From contig OY804577.1 in NCBI GenBank assembly GCA_963680875.1, forward strand, positions 105,969,906 to 106,033,905: a stretch of 64,000 nucleotides of DNA. The letters run 5' to 3'. The position numbers and the translations under genes are program-made. This document shows positions 22,546 through 34,460 of the stretch, one piece after another. The stretch is from Bathymodiolus brooksi. Taxonomy: Eukaryota > Mollusca > Bivalvia > Mytilida > Modiolidae. Positions within the stretch are counted from its first letter, which is position 1. Every line of letters begins with the position of its first letter. The notes under the pieces are model-generated. The model was not told the DNA's origin and searched no databases. It saw only the letters and a list, made by a program, of their open reading frames with translations.

Positions 22546-23885
22546 CCTCTTTACGTTGTGAACCTTGAAAAATTTGGGAATGACAATAAAGAGGTTACTA
22601 CTACCTCTATTATAAGTAGTAACCAGATCTTACACATTGTTGTTTTTTTATCCTGATAAAATAAAATTCCCCACCTTGAAACTCCTGCAGATATTTTGAA
22701 AACAGAGACTGATTAATGCGTTACACAATAACCTACGGTATAATGATTCCTCTCATCCCACTCAACTAAAATATTCTATAGCTAAATTATAGTACTACTC
22801 CTTTCATCTTCAGATATATAAAATACATTTATGAAAATAAATTTCAGTTATCTTATAGCATATCCTGTCGTTCTGCCAAGTAGAACATATGCCATCAGCT
22901 TTTGAACAGGTACGCAAAATATATATATATTTATATAAATGGAATATGGCTGTCAGCGTCTTGAACCCAGACACAACATGCGATATGATATATAAGATTA
23001 CATAATTTGACCTGGAATATTCAGACAGTACTCGAATCATGCCCTTGAATGTTTATCTATTACAGAATTTCAGATAATTTTATATATGACAGGTAACTTT
23101 AATATAACCACTTAAACTTTCATTTTGTTTGATCAGTTATTAATTTATGATTAACCTTGCATTTCAATTCAATTGCATCGTTGATAAGGATTTAAATTTC
23201 TAACGTAAAGAGCTGGAGACTTATTACTGAACTTCTGTTATGCGGATAAATTGTATAAAACGACTTGTCTGGGCCAAATACCACGGTTTATCATTTCATC
23301 TGTGTAATTGTATGGAATTAAACTATTATAATTGCATTTTGTTTTTCAATTTTCCATGATTGTGAATAATGATCTCTTTGATTCAACTATTGCATATATA
23401 TATAATAATGAAAAATTATAATAATCAACTAACTCGAATGAAAACGTAGATTCCTTTACATTTCTCTCTTCTAATAGGTTAACGTATTGTTTTAAAATAA
23501 GATAATAATAATAATATTTAATTATTTTCTTAAAACAAAAGATGTTCAAACTATAAATATGTACAATTCTAAATGAGTGAAATGTGGACAATTTATTTTT
23601 ATTTTTAGTGATTATATACATTCAGTGTACAAATGCTTAAAAACAACAAAAATTGTTTCACTTTTTCATCTGTTATCAACATATAACATATTTGTTTTGA
23701 TCCCCACCCCCTTCTTCCCCTTTCAGTACATGTTCTCAATTGTTTCGATAATAATTCTTCTTTTATTATTCTAAGAATAGTTTGGTGTAATTACCGTAAT
23801 GTTTAAAACCCAGTTTAAAAGTTATAAGCTTAATATAGCCAAAATGTTTCAGTACAAGACCTACAAAGCATAGCTATACGTACTT
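22546..23885. other. AT-rich spacer
   Basis: Very AT-rich with several short low-complexity frames on both strands (for example 23346-23621). No motif or domain is recognised. Confidence 0.45.
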
Positions 23886-23950
23886 GGGTTAGGGTTATGG
23901 TGCTTAACGCCACTTTCAACAATAATTAAGTTTTATCGTGGCTACGTACT
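23886..23950 (-). mobile_element. SINE tail fragment
   Basis: GGGTTAGGGTTATGGTGCTT, AACGCCACTTTCAACAAT and TTTTATCGTGGC are the reverse complement of the conserved SINE tail seen at 15340-15385. Only the 3' part is present. Confidence 0.7.
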
Positions 23951-24760
23951 TGGTCTTTCAAGCATACTATAAAAAAATATACTAACTTAAATTTTTATTG
24001 AATTTCATTTTTTAGGAGATTACACAAAAAAAGCGAAAATGTATTACAAAATAAATCATCTTAATCTTAAAATTGCTAGTTATTTATACCTATTAACTTT
24101 CTATTTAAAGATATATATTTCAAGGATGACCTGATAAACTGTTTAATTTAATGCACATTTAAATTATTACTTTTTTTTAATAGAAGTGATTTAATTACCA
24201 ATGAAAAGGTCACGGTTTCTTCATTTGCATAATGTGTAGACATGTATATATCACTTCACAGAACATTACGTAACCAACCTAAATTACTTCAAACATCTAC
24301 GTTTAAACCATAATTTTCAGCGGAAAGACAAGATATATCTTAAATTCATCATTAAATAGATAGAGATTTTATTCTGAGTTCAAATGTCTACTAAAGTATT
24401 TTAAAAAGACACAAAGCATAATACCACACTGTAACAGTAACATAAAGCTAATGCAGACTCAAGAAGTTTTCAAATAAAGTAAAAGATACTTAAAAAACAC
24501 ACAAAACAGATGTACAAATACAAAGAAAACCAAACAAATCAACACAACAATAGCTCTCACAATGCGAACTTCCACACTAAAATGACAGATTTAATAAATA
24601 TATAACTGCCTAATATAAGACAAAAAAAGGATTAAAAAAATAAAGTATCAGGTAAGTGAGATAATTGAAGGGTCACTATACATATTTACGTTAGCAAGGG
24701 TTGTTATCTATTCAAACGATTGCTGGAAACGACTTGTTTCAGATTGGATGTATAGTTTAC
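23951..24760. other. AT-rich spacer
   Basis: Nothing is recognised except a short ATACCACACTGTAACAGT near 24421 that resembles the 47-bp satellite unit. Confidence 0.4.
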
Positions 24761-24835
24761 CCTTAGCGAGCACCTTGGTTCACCTCCTGTTTTGGTCATA
24801 TATTTAGCTTTCTGAGTTTATTAATTAATTTGTGT
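24761..24835 (+). mobile_element. family A head fragment
   Basis: TAGCGAGCACCTTGGTTCAC and CTCCTGTTTTGG match the start of the copy at 26780 (GGTGCCTTGGTTCACC). It is abruptly joined to a family C copy. Confidence 0.4.
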
Positions 24836-24990
24836 TAATTTAGTGCGCACGGCACGTTTCTGGATTAAACATCATTAGGTACGTTCATAATTAAAAGATT
24901 GGAAAGTCAAATGATTGAAAATTATTTGAAAACAATATACCCTAAAGACCGAAGCAGGATATCCAAAATCAATACATCCTATGGCTGTTA
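24836..24990 (+). mobile_element. family C dispersed repeat copy 3
   Basis: Contains TTTAGTGCGCACGGCACGTT, ATCATTAGGTACGTTCATAA, AAAGATTGGAAAGTCAAATG and GCAGGATATCCAAAATCAA. It ends with CCTATGGCTGTTAAGCC rather than the usual GAGGGAGGAGAA. Confidence 0.65.
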
Positions 24991-25383
24991 AGCCCTGTAT
25001 CTCGATTGTGGCTTTATCGTTATACATGTTCTGACTGGAATGCTCTTTATACGGATTTGGGTTTATCAGAAAATCTCCTCTGACTTCGGTACATTTGATC
25101 CGGACGATGGACTTATCAGAATAATTTACATATCCTTTAACTGTGGGTATCTTTATCTTAAATATAAAAAGAACATATCCTCTAACTTGATTACTCTGTA
25201 TTTGGATTATGGAATAATCAGAATATATATTCCGACTTGGGCACTATGTGATTAAAACACGATTAAAACAATATTCCGTTTGATGTACAACATATAAAGG
25301 TTGCCATAATAATGAAACATTTAGATAACACATAATTGTAAATAAGTGCATGCTCCATGTCTACATTGCTGTCTCGGACACAG
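24991..25383. other. spacer, possibly degenerate tandem
   Basis: Motifs like TTATCAGAATAA and ACATATCCT recur loosely between 25040 and 25250, suggesting a decayed repeat of about 60 bp. No gene is recognised. Confidence 0.3.
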
Positions 25384-25394
25384 TTGTATCATTA

Positions 25395-25765
25395 CCTCAT
25401 TGTAACGGCATCGATGGTGTAATGGTTAGCGTGCTCGCTTCGAGTGCGGTATATCGTGGGTTCCAGTCCAGATCGGGTCAAACCAAAGACTATACAATTG
25501 GAATGTTTTGCTTATCCGCTAAGTATGAAGCATTAAGGAGTAAGAGCAAAGAGTAGCTGGCTCGAAATCAGAATAACGTGTCCGAGTGGAGCAACATGTC
25601 TACCAGTGTTGTTTCAGTGAGCCAGGCTATAAAGATCAAACTAAGCGTTTTGTTCTAGTTCAAAGCGGATCTCATCATCATCATCATCTCATCAATGTAG
25701 CTTGTTCGCGCCATGATATAACTGAAACCAATTGCTCAGTTTGCGCTAAACAATAATCACTCATT
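25395..25765 (+). mobile_element. tRNA-derived SINE, copy 1
   Basis: The tRNA-like head has box A-like TGGTGTAATGG followed by TTAGCGTGCTCGCTTCGAG and a degenerate box B GGGTTCCAGTCC. The body has CAAACCAAAGACTATA, GCATTAAGGAGTAAGAGCA, AACGTGTCCGAGTGGAGCAA and TTGTTTCAGTGAGCCAGGC; the tail has TCATCATCATC, GCCATGATATAACTGAAA and a terminal ATCACTCATT. It is built like the molluscan RUDI/V-type SINEs. A possible target-site duplication, TTGTAT-TACCT, flanks it with a 3-bp gap. Confidence 0.82.
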
Positions 25766-25780
25766 CTTGTATTACCTGAG

Positions 25781-26225
25781 TGATAGCCACCACACACTAT
25801 ATTGTTTGAACTTAATAACATAAATTAATTGATCTTTACGTTTTCTTCGATATTATAATACTAAAATGTTATTGGATAAAATTGACATATGAATGTTTTG
25901 GATTTGTAGGTTATATGTTTTACAAACAAAAACAAAATATCAATCCTTTATTTTTCACTTGAGATAATATTGGAAAGAATACGAAGCGGTAAGTTCGATT
26001 TGACCCTCATTGTCTACACAACTATCAAGTTTTAAAATAACAAAAAAGTGCTATACGGTTGAGCTCTGCTCGTCTTTAACCACAAATAAACGTCAAATAT
26101 ATAAATATAAATTTTGTGCACAGAGTGCATTTAGTATCTTCTGTAATGCTCTACTCTAAAAACAGTAGGAAATCAAAATTGCCTCTACTTTTACACTGTC
26201 TAAATGGAGTTATTGTATTTTACAT
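25781..26225. other. spacer
   Basis: AT-rich; no feature is recognised. Confidence 0.35.
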
Positions 26226-26229
26226 TCAC

Positions 26230-26290
26230 ACCACGATATAGAAGAAATTTTGCAAAATTTGGCGTTAAGCACCCATCGATCAATCAATTA
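26230..26290 (+). mobile_element. SINE tail fragment
   Basis: CACACCACGATATAGAAGAA, AAATTTGGCGTTAAGCACCC and ATCGATCAATCAA match the shared SINE 3' tail. No head is present. Confidence 0.65.
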
Positions 26291-26775
26291 TGCATTCCCC
26301 ATTTTAGTTAATCAATAATTTACCTTTGCCTTTGGGTAGTAAAAAGTCTACCACAACTGACATATGGGCGACATACCGGTACAAGTTAACTCTCTTATGT
26401 ATCGTGTATCACTTACACGTGGCGACAAACTTGCGTAGCAGCTACCTATTATCTTTGTATGCATTTTCATGTGGAGACAATTAATGTGCTGTGTTAAATA
26501 TATAAATAAATCCATCTATTTGTTTTCTAGACAGAGACCAATTAATGACGCAAAAGCCATTCAAACAAGACTACGTCGCACCTAGGTTGATGTCACCGCT
26601 ACAAAAAATATAGTGGTCATCACGAACTGGTTGACCGTTACGATGTATCATTTCTTAAATGGCAATGAATCATTTGCCTTTTACGTTGATTTGTTTCTCT
26701 TTCACCGACGCTTGCTGGACTTTACTATGAGAAACACGGCGGATGTCTCATAACAAATAGGTATTGATTATCATT
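26291..26775. other. spacer
   Basis: Nothing is recognised. Confidence 0.35.
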
Positions 26776-26779
26776 CGCT

Positions 26780-26950
26780 GGTGCCTTGGTTCACCCCCTA
26801 ATGTTTTGGTGGGGTTTGTGTTGCTCATCTTTTTTTTCTTTTCTGTATCGTGTTTGTATTGTGTTTGTTTTCGTTATGTGTCATGTGTTGCCTGTGTCTC
26901 TGGCATGTTCATTCTTGATTTAGCTCTTTTGACTTATAATCCAACATCTT
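26780..26950 (+). mobile_element. family A-like repeat, subtype 2
   Basis: GGTGCCTTGGTTCACCCCCT, GTTTTGGTGGGGTTTGTGTT, GCTCATCTTTTTTTTC and TTGTTTTCGTTATGTG correspond in order to family A. TGTTGCCTGTGTCTCTGGCA and TCTTGATTTAGC correspond to the copy at 20725. The 65-codon frame here is incidental. Confidence 0.55.
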
Positions 26951-26994
26951 GGTGGTTCTAGCTATTGGGTGGGTATTCAACAAGCCAACATACT

Positions 26995-27190
26995 ACTAAC
27001 AGTTATGTGATTAATGGTTAGGAACCATAAAACTAGTTCACACCCGGTACATTTTATTGAATTGCTTGTACCAAGCCGGTATAGGATGCGGACATGTATT
27101 TATGTGTTAGGGGTATCCATTTGGCCTCTTTCTACAATTTTGTTGCGGAATTTTGGAATTGCTCCGACATCGTAGTATTTTATGTTTTAT
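26995..27190 (-). mobile_element. core-family repeat
   Basis: Plus-direction motifs CCATAAAACTAGTTCACACC, TTGCTTGTACCAAGCCGG, GGACATGTATTTATGTGTTA, GGCCTCTTTCTACAATTTTG and TGGAATTGCTCCGACATCG followed by TAGTATTTTATGTTTT. The last part is a single copy of the motif that forms the satellites. Confidence 0.72.
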
Positions 27191-27580
27191 ATTTGATTGA
27201 TGGGTAATAATGATGCATCATTAATAGGCGTTTAGGTCCATATTAAAAATATTTCAGTTCTGTCTTGTCGGTCAGATTTATTGGTGATGGAAACTGAGGT
27301 AGTTGGAAAAAAGTTCGATCTCCTTCAAGTCAGTGACATACCTTATCATATCAAGTACACATTGTCACGGACGGGAATCGATCTCACAGCTATACCTGTA
27401 TTGTATTTAAGGTAAGTTATGTTTTATTGAACGACTTGTACTTGTTAATAACATTGCATCCTGTATATATTGTGTTCTGATTTTAGAGTACGGATACAAA
27501 ACGTTTACGCGAAAATTTTATGAAAATAAAACCAAGTGCTTCGGAAAGGTATGTTGCCCTACTTCATGTTTGATGCCCAT
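27191..27580. other. spacer
   Basis: No gene or repeat is recognised. Confidence 0.35.
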
Positions 27581-27584
27581 AAAT

Positions 27585-28000
27585 GATTGACTAATTGATT
27601 GATCATTTGCTTAACTTCCATTGCAAATGTTTCATGTATATGTAGGATGAGAACAAGTCCAACAATATATATAAATATACAGATATGAGGGATCAATGGG
27701 GAAACTACTTTTGACTGCCATTGACAATGTATGGGAGTGGCAATTTAACGCTTTGCAGCGACAAAACAATGGGTATACTCTTTTTATTTAATCTATGAAA
27801 TGAGTCTTTCACTTACAAGGAATACTTCAATCTTCAAACACTGCATCCACTATGGTTCGTGTTCATGCAATATTATAACCAGAAAAATCCACCATCGAAA
27901 AGTCGTTTTCTGTCCTTCACCTCGGCATGTGATGAACAGCTCTGTGGGTTGAGTCATGGGAACCGTCACCCCAGTATCCACTCTCTATCCGTCATACGGT
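27585..28000 (+). mobile_element. family B dispersed repeat copy 3
   Basis: TTGACTAATTGATTGATC, TTTGCTTAACTTCCATTGCA, ACTACTTTTGACTGCCATTG and GTATGGGAGTGGC, then CATCCACTATGGTTCGTG near 27846 and TGGGTTGAGTCATGG near 27945. The order matches 4060-4440. Confidence 0.58.
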
Positions 28001-28390
28001 GATGTGCTGAGAAGCTTTGCGAGCTTCGTCAAGAGCTCTAGTAATCGCCAGCAGTAATCAGTAATACGTTTTGTGAGATGACTTTAGTCTATATTAAAAT
28101 TAAAATTGTACAGATACAATGGCAAAATGTTTTCCTTCATTGTACGTGTCTGTTAACTGTTGGTATACGTCGTGTGCTAATATCAGGATCCCTGTATAGA
28201 GTCCGCCGTATATGGATATAAAAAAGAGATCGACTGTACGATTCGTTTTATACGAATCCATCCACTAATGTTCATGTTGTTTGGTAGTCTGTTGTACACT
28301 ACACAGGAAAACAGGATGTGTGACGCCAAAGTTTTATTACTATACACGAATACTGAGCATCTTTTGGCAGGGGCTTTCTATATAGGGCCA
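28001..28390. other. spacer
   Basis: Includes a 63-codon plus frame (28268-28459) with no domain. Nothing is supported. Confidence 0.35.
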
Positions 28391-28394
28391 CTAC

Positions 28395-28520
28395 ATAAGG
28401 GTAATAACAAAATTACCGAATTCCGAACAATCTTACAAAGGGAAAGTCAAAACTCATAATTATATAAACAGACAAAATCAGTCAACAACCGGAAAACTGT
28501 GAAAACCGTAATGTGTTGTC
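28395..28520 (-). mobile_element. dispersed repeat, inverse of 48904-49065
   Basis: GGGTAATAACAAAATTACCG, TCCGAACAATCTTACAAAGG, GAAAGTCAAAACTCATAAT and GTCAACAACCGGAAAACTGT are the near-exact reverse complement of the plus-strand copy at 48940-49065. That copy contains the TGTACCAAGTCAGG motif, so this is a relative of the core family. From memory it is similar to a mussel repeat. Confidence 0.7.
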
Positions 28521-28680
28521 AAGGGTTTATTATACAGGAACACTAAACATATGTTGCCAAGGATTTATCACGCAGCAATATTAGAGCTGTGTTACCATGG
28601 CTGCAATATACATGACCATTGCACATCTGTTCCCAACAGGAACACTGAGTGTGTTGCCAGGGCCTCACTATTTTTTCGTG
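28500..28680. repeat. degenerate tandem repeat, about 40 bp
   Basis: TGTGTTGTCAAGGGTTTATT, TATGTTGCCAAGGATTTATC, TGTGTTACCATGGCTG and TGTGTTGCCAGGGCC occur at roughly regular spacing. It is strongly diverged; the copy number is about 4. Confidence 0.5.
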
Positions 28681-29435
28681 AAAGTCCTAGTTTTTAGTTT
28701 ATGTACATAAATGTCCTATCGTGAATCTGTATATCATTCTTTGCGTTAACAATTTGATTGTTTTTAAATGCATTTTACCAAACGTGGCCAATTTAACTGA
28801 TTGTAAATGGTATTACTTAGTAACATTGTTAACCTTATCCTTTCGTAGCACTTGGATCTCTTTCCTAGTTTTCTTGTTTGTCAACCTTTCTGATATTTAG
28901 ATTATGTTTCAGAGTGTTCCATCGGATTAACCCTTGTTTATCTTTAGGGCGGTTTCTTGCATTACATAACGATCCGAAATTTTATTAGGACTGATTCAAT
29001 CTAAAATTCGGGAATGAAGTGTTAACTAATTTGGAATCGCAAGATTTTACCTTATAACACTACTTATTAATCCAGAAAAACATGACAAGGACAGTGTACT
29101 GTGCAATTCACAAGGACTCAATTGGGGAAAATACCAAGTCGGTCAATAGAGCGGAATTTATCATACATTGTCTGTATTAAGGCCCGCTTTGTGATAATAG
29201 TAAAATGGATGTCACTTTTTTATTTTAAAATATAACTTTCATATGTTTATATTTCGTCGTCTTTAAAATGACATGACCTGTCTATCAATAGTTTTTCTTC
29301 CGTCAGCTTGACCTGTCTGTATTTCCATGTAACTAGTTTTCTTTCTTTCACTCCTCAAAGTAGCATAAAGCATAGAAGTCTTGTCAATATCGATGCTTAC
29401 TTCCGGTTGGTGGTAGTGTTTGTTTTCGTCTTTGT
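28681..29435. other. spacer
   Basis: No gene is recognised. Confidence 0.35.
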
Positions 29436-29439
29436 GTTG

Positions 29440-29605
29440 TCGTTGTATTTTTGTGTATCTGGGTTGTACTTTGTCTGTGTGTTGGTTATTTTTCTTCTTG
29501 TACTTTTGTTGTATTTTTGTGTATCTGGGTTGTACTTTGTCTGTGTGTTGGTTATTTTTCTTCTTGTACTTTTGTTGTATTTTTGTGTATCTGGATTGTA
29601 CTTTG
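29440..29605. repeat. 66-bp tandem repeat, 2.5 copies
   Basis: TTGTATTTTTGTGTATCTGG begins units at about 29448, 29514 and 29577, each with TTGTACTTTG and the first two with TCTGTGTGTTGGTTATTTTT. 66 is a multiple of 3, so frames stay open on both strands and generate a 22-residue repeat (minus-strand KYNPDTQKYNKSTRRKITNT). No independent support for translation. Confidence 0.92.
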
Positions 29606-29609
29606 TTGC

Positions 29610-29970
29610 TTTTACTGGGAACCACATCGTTGTTGTAATGGTTATCATACTCGCCTCGAGTATAGAATATCTGAGTTCGAGCCCCGGTCGGATCAAATCA
29701 GAGACTATAAAATTGGTATGTGTTGCTTCTCCGCCAAGGACGTAGCACTAAGGAGTAAGACCAAAGACTGGTTATTTCAGAATAACTTGTCCGAGAGGGG
29801 CGACATGTCTACCCGCGGACTGTTGTTTCAGTGAGGTGGCACTATAAAAACTCAACTCAGCGTGTTCGTCTAGAACAAAGTGGACATCATCATCATCTCA
29901 TCAAATTGTAACTTGTTCTCGCCATGATATAGCTGAAATAATTGCTCACTTTGGCGTCATTTGTTTTTTG
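29610..29970 (+). mobile_element. tRNA-derived SINE, copy 2
   Basis: Head TTGTTGTAATGGTTATCATA, CTCGCCTCGAGTATAGAATA and box B GAGTTCGAGCCC; body GGTCGGATCAAATCAGAGAC, GCACTAAGGAGTAAGACCAA and TACCCGCGGACTGTTGTTTC; tail GCCATGATATAGCTGAAAT and TTTGGCGTC. It is the same family as 25395 and 54277. The terminal ATCACTCA part is missing. Confidence 0.85.
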
Positions 29971-31980
29971 TTGTGTGTGTATTTTTAAAACACATATTCG
30001 GATTATTCTTTGATTTATATTGCTTTTTGAACTTTGTTGTCTACATGATCTTTATCTTTGAACCACAAAAATAAAAATTAATATTTCTACGTAAAATTTG
30101 TGTATTGTTAAAATGATTCATATTTTTGTAACTTGTAAAAAATAATTATTTCTGTTGATTAATTGAAGTCATTAAATAATTGTTTATGTTGCATAATTAT
30201 CTAAGTACATCAAGACATTTTAAATAAATTTTCTTGTTATTATGAAATAAATGACTACAAGCAAGAACTGTTCCTAAATGTTCCAAGTTAATGTGTGTGA
30301 AAATGTATATTTTTTTTTTATTATTATAATACGACTTTTAATTACATATATGCAGGGGAAAAAAACTTGAATCACGTTTGATGAGAAGTGTAATACAAAT
30401 ACCGTTTTATTTTGGTAAATTAAAATTAAATACGTTAAAAAAGATGAAAAGGAAGAGTATTTATTTAAAATTTGCTCAATAAACAAAGAAATTAATTTAA
30501 AAAAAAATTAAAGTTTCTTGTGTATTGAGTTTATCAATTCTATTTACACATCTATACTAGTTGCTTCGTCTTTCTTTCTTTCATGTCTGTTGCCATACAC
30601 GTGCACTCACTGAATTTCTATCATCGACATTTTTAAATAAATGTTTCCGCCCAAATAATTTTTTTTCTTTTCACTCAAAATGAAATTGTAATCTGCCAAA
30701 ATGAAAAACGTCGATAAATATAACGAATCTGTTGTTTTTTGTTTAAGCATTGTCTACATTTTAGCCACATATACATATTATGAAACAATCGAACCATTTA
30801 TCTTGTAACTATATACATATCTTATATGAACTTCAAAATTAATTACTATACTAATATAACAGACAAGGATATGCATTTTTTTCTTCTTAAAAATCCATTT
30901 CGGGAATTCACAAACTGGGTTGACAATTTTCGGATTCATCTATTCATAGGCAATGCGTGGTACGTTTAATACAAATAGAATTCCGTTGGAAATGCTCAGA
31001 ACATATTTTTGTCGTATAACATGTCAAAAACAAGTGTTTATTTTAATATGGTTGTCTACTAGGCAATGTGGAGAGGACCCTTGTAAGTTGATATAACTTG
31101 TGTCCAATCCAATTGTTAACAGATGTTTAATTTACTACGCAAAACTATAACCAAGTCAGTTCTGGTGGGAAAAAGTTATTTTTATTTTACTATTCGATAT
31201 AAACATTTTGGGATTCAATTGCAAATATGTTTGGAGAAAAATAATAAAAAAGCAAAACAAAGATGCAACGGTCCTTTGAAATATTTGAACTACATGGCGA
31301 GGTGCTTGTAAGATTATGACGTGAGGAATACAGTTCTTTGAACAATACAATTATGTACATGTACGTGTGTAGTATATATGGTGTACGTATAAACAATAAA
31401 TTATCTTGATTGTTTTAATGTATCGATAAATGGTTCCAAAACCTTTTATGTTGATGTCTGACCTTTGATCCCATGATCAAAAAACATAAAACGTTAAATG
31501 TATAAAAGGGGAAATGAACAATGTAAAATATCTTTGATTTGACATTAAAATACTAATTAAACAGTTATGTCACACGTGATATTTGATATTTATATATTTT
31601 TTATATTTTACATAATGTGAAAAAAATAGATGCATTAATTTGGAAATTATTTTTAATGATTTTTCGTTTTTCTTACTATATATATGTATACTCAAATATT
31701 GCAATTTTTAACTAATGTTTTGGCAAGATTGTTGGTGGTCAGAATTTGAGACAAATTGTGTATTTCATTGAAACTATTCTCAATGTACGAGAACTAAAAA
31801 AAAAACAAAAAACATGTAATATCAAGTATTTCTCTGAATAATTTTGTTAAATCTATGACCCATCTCGAACTCGAGTTGAGATTTGAGTTAGTATATGCTC
31901 AACATTAAATAACTTATACTGACTGTGAGATGAAGAAGAAAACACAAGTACTATAATACCTTAGTTTGTTTGCTGTACTT
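29971..31980. other. AT-rich spacer
   Basis: About 2 kb of very AT-rich sequence with only short low-complexity frames. No repeat relation to the rest of the window was noticed. Confidence 0.45.
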
Positions 31981-31981
31981 T

Positions 31982-32003
31982 GGGGGGGGGGGGGGGGGGG
32001 GGG
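31982..32003. repeat. poly-G run, 22 G
   Basis: Uninterrupted homopolymer. Its true length is uncertain because such runs are prone to sequencing error. The 69-codon frame beginning with polyglycine through it is not supported. Confidence 0.9.
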
Positions 32004-32304
32004 TACCAGTCGCATGGATTGTCTATAGTGTTATGCTGGATTATACATCTCTTAAAAATGTACTATGCTTTTTTTGTTCTTGATCCAGGGAGTATTCCAA
32101 TTAAATTTCTGGTCATACAAATTATACCGTGCAAATTCATTTTACTGAGTCTTGTCTTGTATAGATCCAAATTCATCGTTAAAACATAAGACCCTTGTAG
32201 TTTTCAAAACGATTGAACTATAATACACTAAAAAAACCGACACCATTTTAAACGATTCTATTGCTGAACACTGTCAACAACATCTTGTTATAAAAACGTA
32301 GATA

Positions 32305-32600
32305 TCTAATTTAGTGCGCACCACGTGTGTCTGGGATAAACTTCATCAGGTACGTTCAAAATCGAAAGATTGGAATAACCTTCATCAGGTACGTTTAAAA
32401 TCAAAAGATTGGAATAACCTTCATCAGGTATGTTCAAAATCAAAAGATTGGAATAACCTTCATCGGGTATGCTCAAAATCGAAAGATTGGAATAACCTTC
32501 ATCAGGTATGCTCAAAATAGAAAGATTGGAAAGCCAAATAATATAAAAATATTTGAGAACAAGAAATCCAAAGAGGATAACACCAAAATTAGTCATTATA
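32305..32600 (+). mobile_element. family C copy 4 with internal expansion
   Basis: TTTAGTGCGCACCACGTGTG starts the element. The segment AACCTTCATCAGGTACGTTC, AAAATCGAAAGATTGGAA is then repeated before AAGCCAAATAATATAAAAAT resumes the consensus. The other four copies carry this segment once. Confidence 0.82.
32339..32530. repeat. 39-bp tandem repeat, about 5 copies
   Basis: Unit AACCTTCATCAGGTACGTTC followed by AAAATCGAAAGATTGGAAT, with copies differing at GTACGTTC/GTATGCTC and TCGAAAG/TCAAAAG. It is derived from a single-copy segment of family C (compare 50075-50115). The repeated in-frame peptide on either strand is an artefact. Confidence 0.95.
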
Positions 32601-34085
32601 AGAAATTAAGTATATGTTTAACTTGCAAAAAATATAAATTATTACTCGATTTTATTTGAGTTTAATTTATTTACTTCATATAATAAATTTACGTTTACGT
32701 AATGTGTTTTTGCGTGTTATACAAATGTAGTATGCTTAAAAGTCAAATTAACACGAATTTCGTATAAATTAAAGGTTTCATTTTATCTAACATAAGGCAT
32801 ATTGTTATTTGGAAATATATTAGAAATAAAACGTTTCGTTTCGTTTTTTTTTTTCATTCTAGGTACAATTCAAAGATTTTCATAAACTGAAGGGGACACT
32901 TTAAAACTGGAATATTAATTTTATTATAAACGATAGAATACTAACGACATCTCATAAAAGCTTTTATAGGATCTGTCAAAACAGAATTGATTAACATTAA
33001 AAATAAAATGATACCGTCCTTTCTTTCAAAATGAGTATTTTCGCCTTATAATTACATTTTGAAGAGCAAAACAGAAAAATGCGACATACAATTGATCAGA
33101 ATTAGAACTACATTATAGCCCATTGGCAAGCACCGTGTAGATTATTATTTTCATTTTTTACCAATTGATTGATAAGAGCTTTGCAATTTTCCGATGAAAT
33201 TCGATTTAATACAGAGACATGTGATTTAGTCCTTCCGACATGAAAAGTGTTACGGGCAAATGTGTAAAACTGCCATAACACGGACTCCTTAATATGGTTC
33301 AATTTGCCATTGACGAAGTTCACTTCATCGTAAATTACAGCCTCCTCAGGGAAAGATTCCATTAATTTGTATCATGATCAAGAATGTCATATACACATAT
33401 ATTTTTTATGAATAATTGAATATGACAAACGCATCTTTTCAACTTTCCGTGAAAAAACGATAAAGAAAAGCGACATTTTTCAACATGATAAATTTGCTTC
33501 TTCGAACTTATGTGTAAGAAACGCGACAGTTTTGCAATTGATAAAAGACTAGTTCATGAATCTTGACAGATGAATAGGTCGCATTATGCATATATTTTGC
33601 ATAAGAATGCACACTATTAAGTTGATGGGAAGACGTACTTGGGGGAGGGTCAAAGGTTGAGGGACATGGGGCATTAAGGCAATTATGGTCGATTTATTAA
33701 CTTAAATAGGATGTTATTCAGGTTGTAGCCATCTAACATGATACAAGACCTACTGCTGCGCAATGCAATATTTCAAGCTAACACATAAATCGTCAGCAAA
33801 ATGCAGTCTTTCGGAAAATGCCATTAATAGTAGAAATCTGATTACATGAAAGTAGCATAGTGTAAAGAAAATTTCTAGGAAAACGTTTTATTTTTTCATC
33901 GTGACATTTTAACAAATAGAGAAAGTCCATGATACAAAACAAATAAACAACAAAAAACAATATGTAAATAAAATCATTTTATTATTACACAATTAATTTA
34001 AATTGCATTTAAAAGTTCTGTAATAAAAAATTAATATGCATTATTTATGAAAATTATTTCATGTTTGAATAAATTTATCTGATGG
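32601..34085. other. spacer with one unassigned frame
   Basis: A minus-strand ATG-initiated frame of 84 codons (33108-33362, beginning MESFPEEAVIYDEVNFVNGK) is not low-complexity, but I cannot assign it to any family and saw no flanking exon. The remainder is AT-rich. Confidence 0.3.
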
Positions 34086-34089
34086 TTCA

Positions 34090-34460
34090 CATGGATCGGC
34101 ATACAGATATGCACAGCGCGTCTCCATGTGACAGGGAGGATTGTTCTATAGATTAGGGAGAGGTGGTCAGGTTATAATACGGAAATCCTGATCGTGGGTA
34201 GCGTGTTTGGAGAGTGTGATGCTCTCTACGTTAAAGACCTGCTTTGCAGATTTCGGAAAAGAGTAGGACTTTTGCAGCCGCTACAAAAAGGCAATATTGT
34301 TCGACCATATCTAATTCTCCATACTTTTCCAGTGAGTCAAATATAGTTGTGCATATTCCTCCCTATTTCTTTATATGTTGCTTTATGTATTATTGAACTT
34401 GCTTTCGTTCTGAATATGCCAGAAATATTAGCCACTGGACATTAAAAGAAACAATCATTC
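34090..34460 (-). mobile_element. family B-like repeat, inverted
   Basis: The reverse complement gives GAATGATTGTTTCTTTTAAT, GTCCAGTGGCTAATATTTCT, AAGCAAGTTCAATAATACAT and AAAAGTATGGAGAATTAG, matching the order of family B at 2290 and 4060. The upstream part, with GATCGTGGGTAGCGTGTTTG, may belong to the same or an adjacent element. Confidence 0.5.

Noticed and set aside
25395..25470. Functional tRNA genes in the TGGTGTAATGG/GGTTCGA segments
   Set aside because: The segments lack a proper cloverleaf, have degenerate box B in some copies, and are always followed by the SINE body.
29263..29834. Overlapping frames on both strands including a Lys/Asn-rich and a Cys/Phe-rich peptide
   Set aside because: Explained by a 66-bp tandem repeat, whose length is divisible by three, running into a SINE.
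31980..32189. Polyglycine-starting frame
   Set aside because: It begins in a G homopolymer of uncertain length; no other support.
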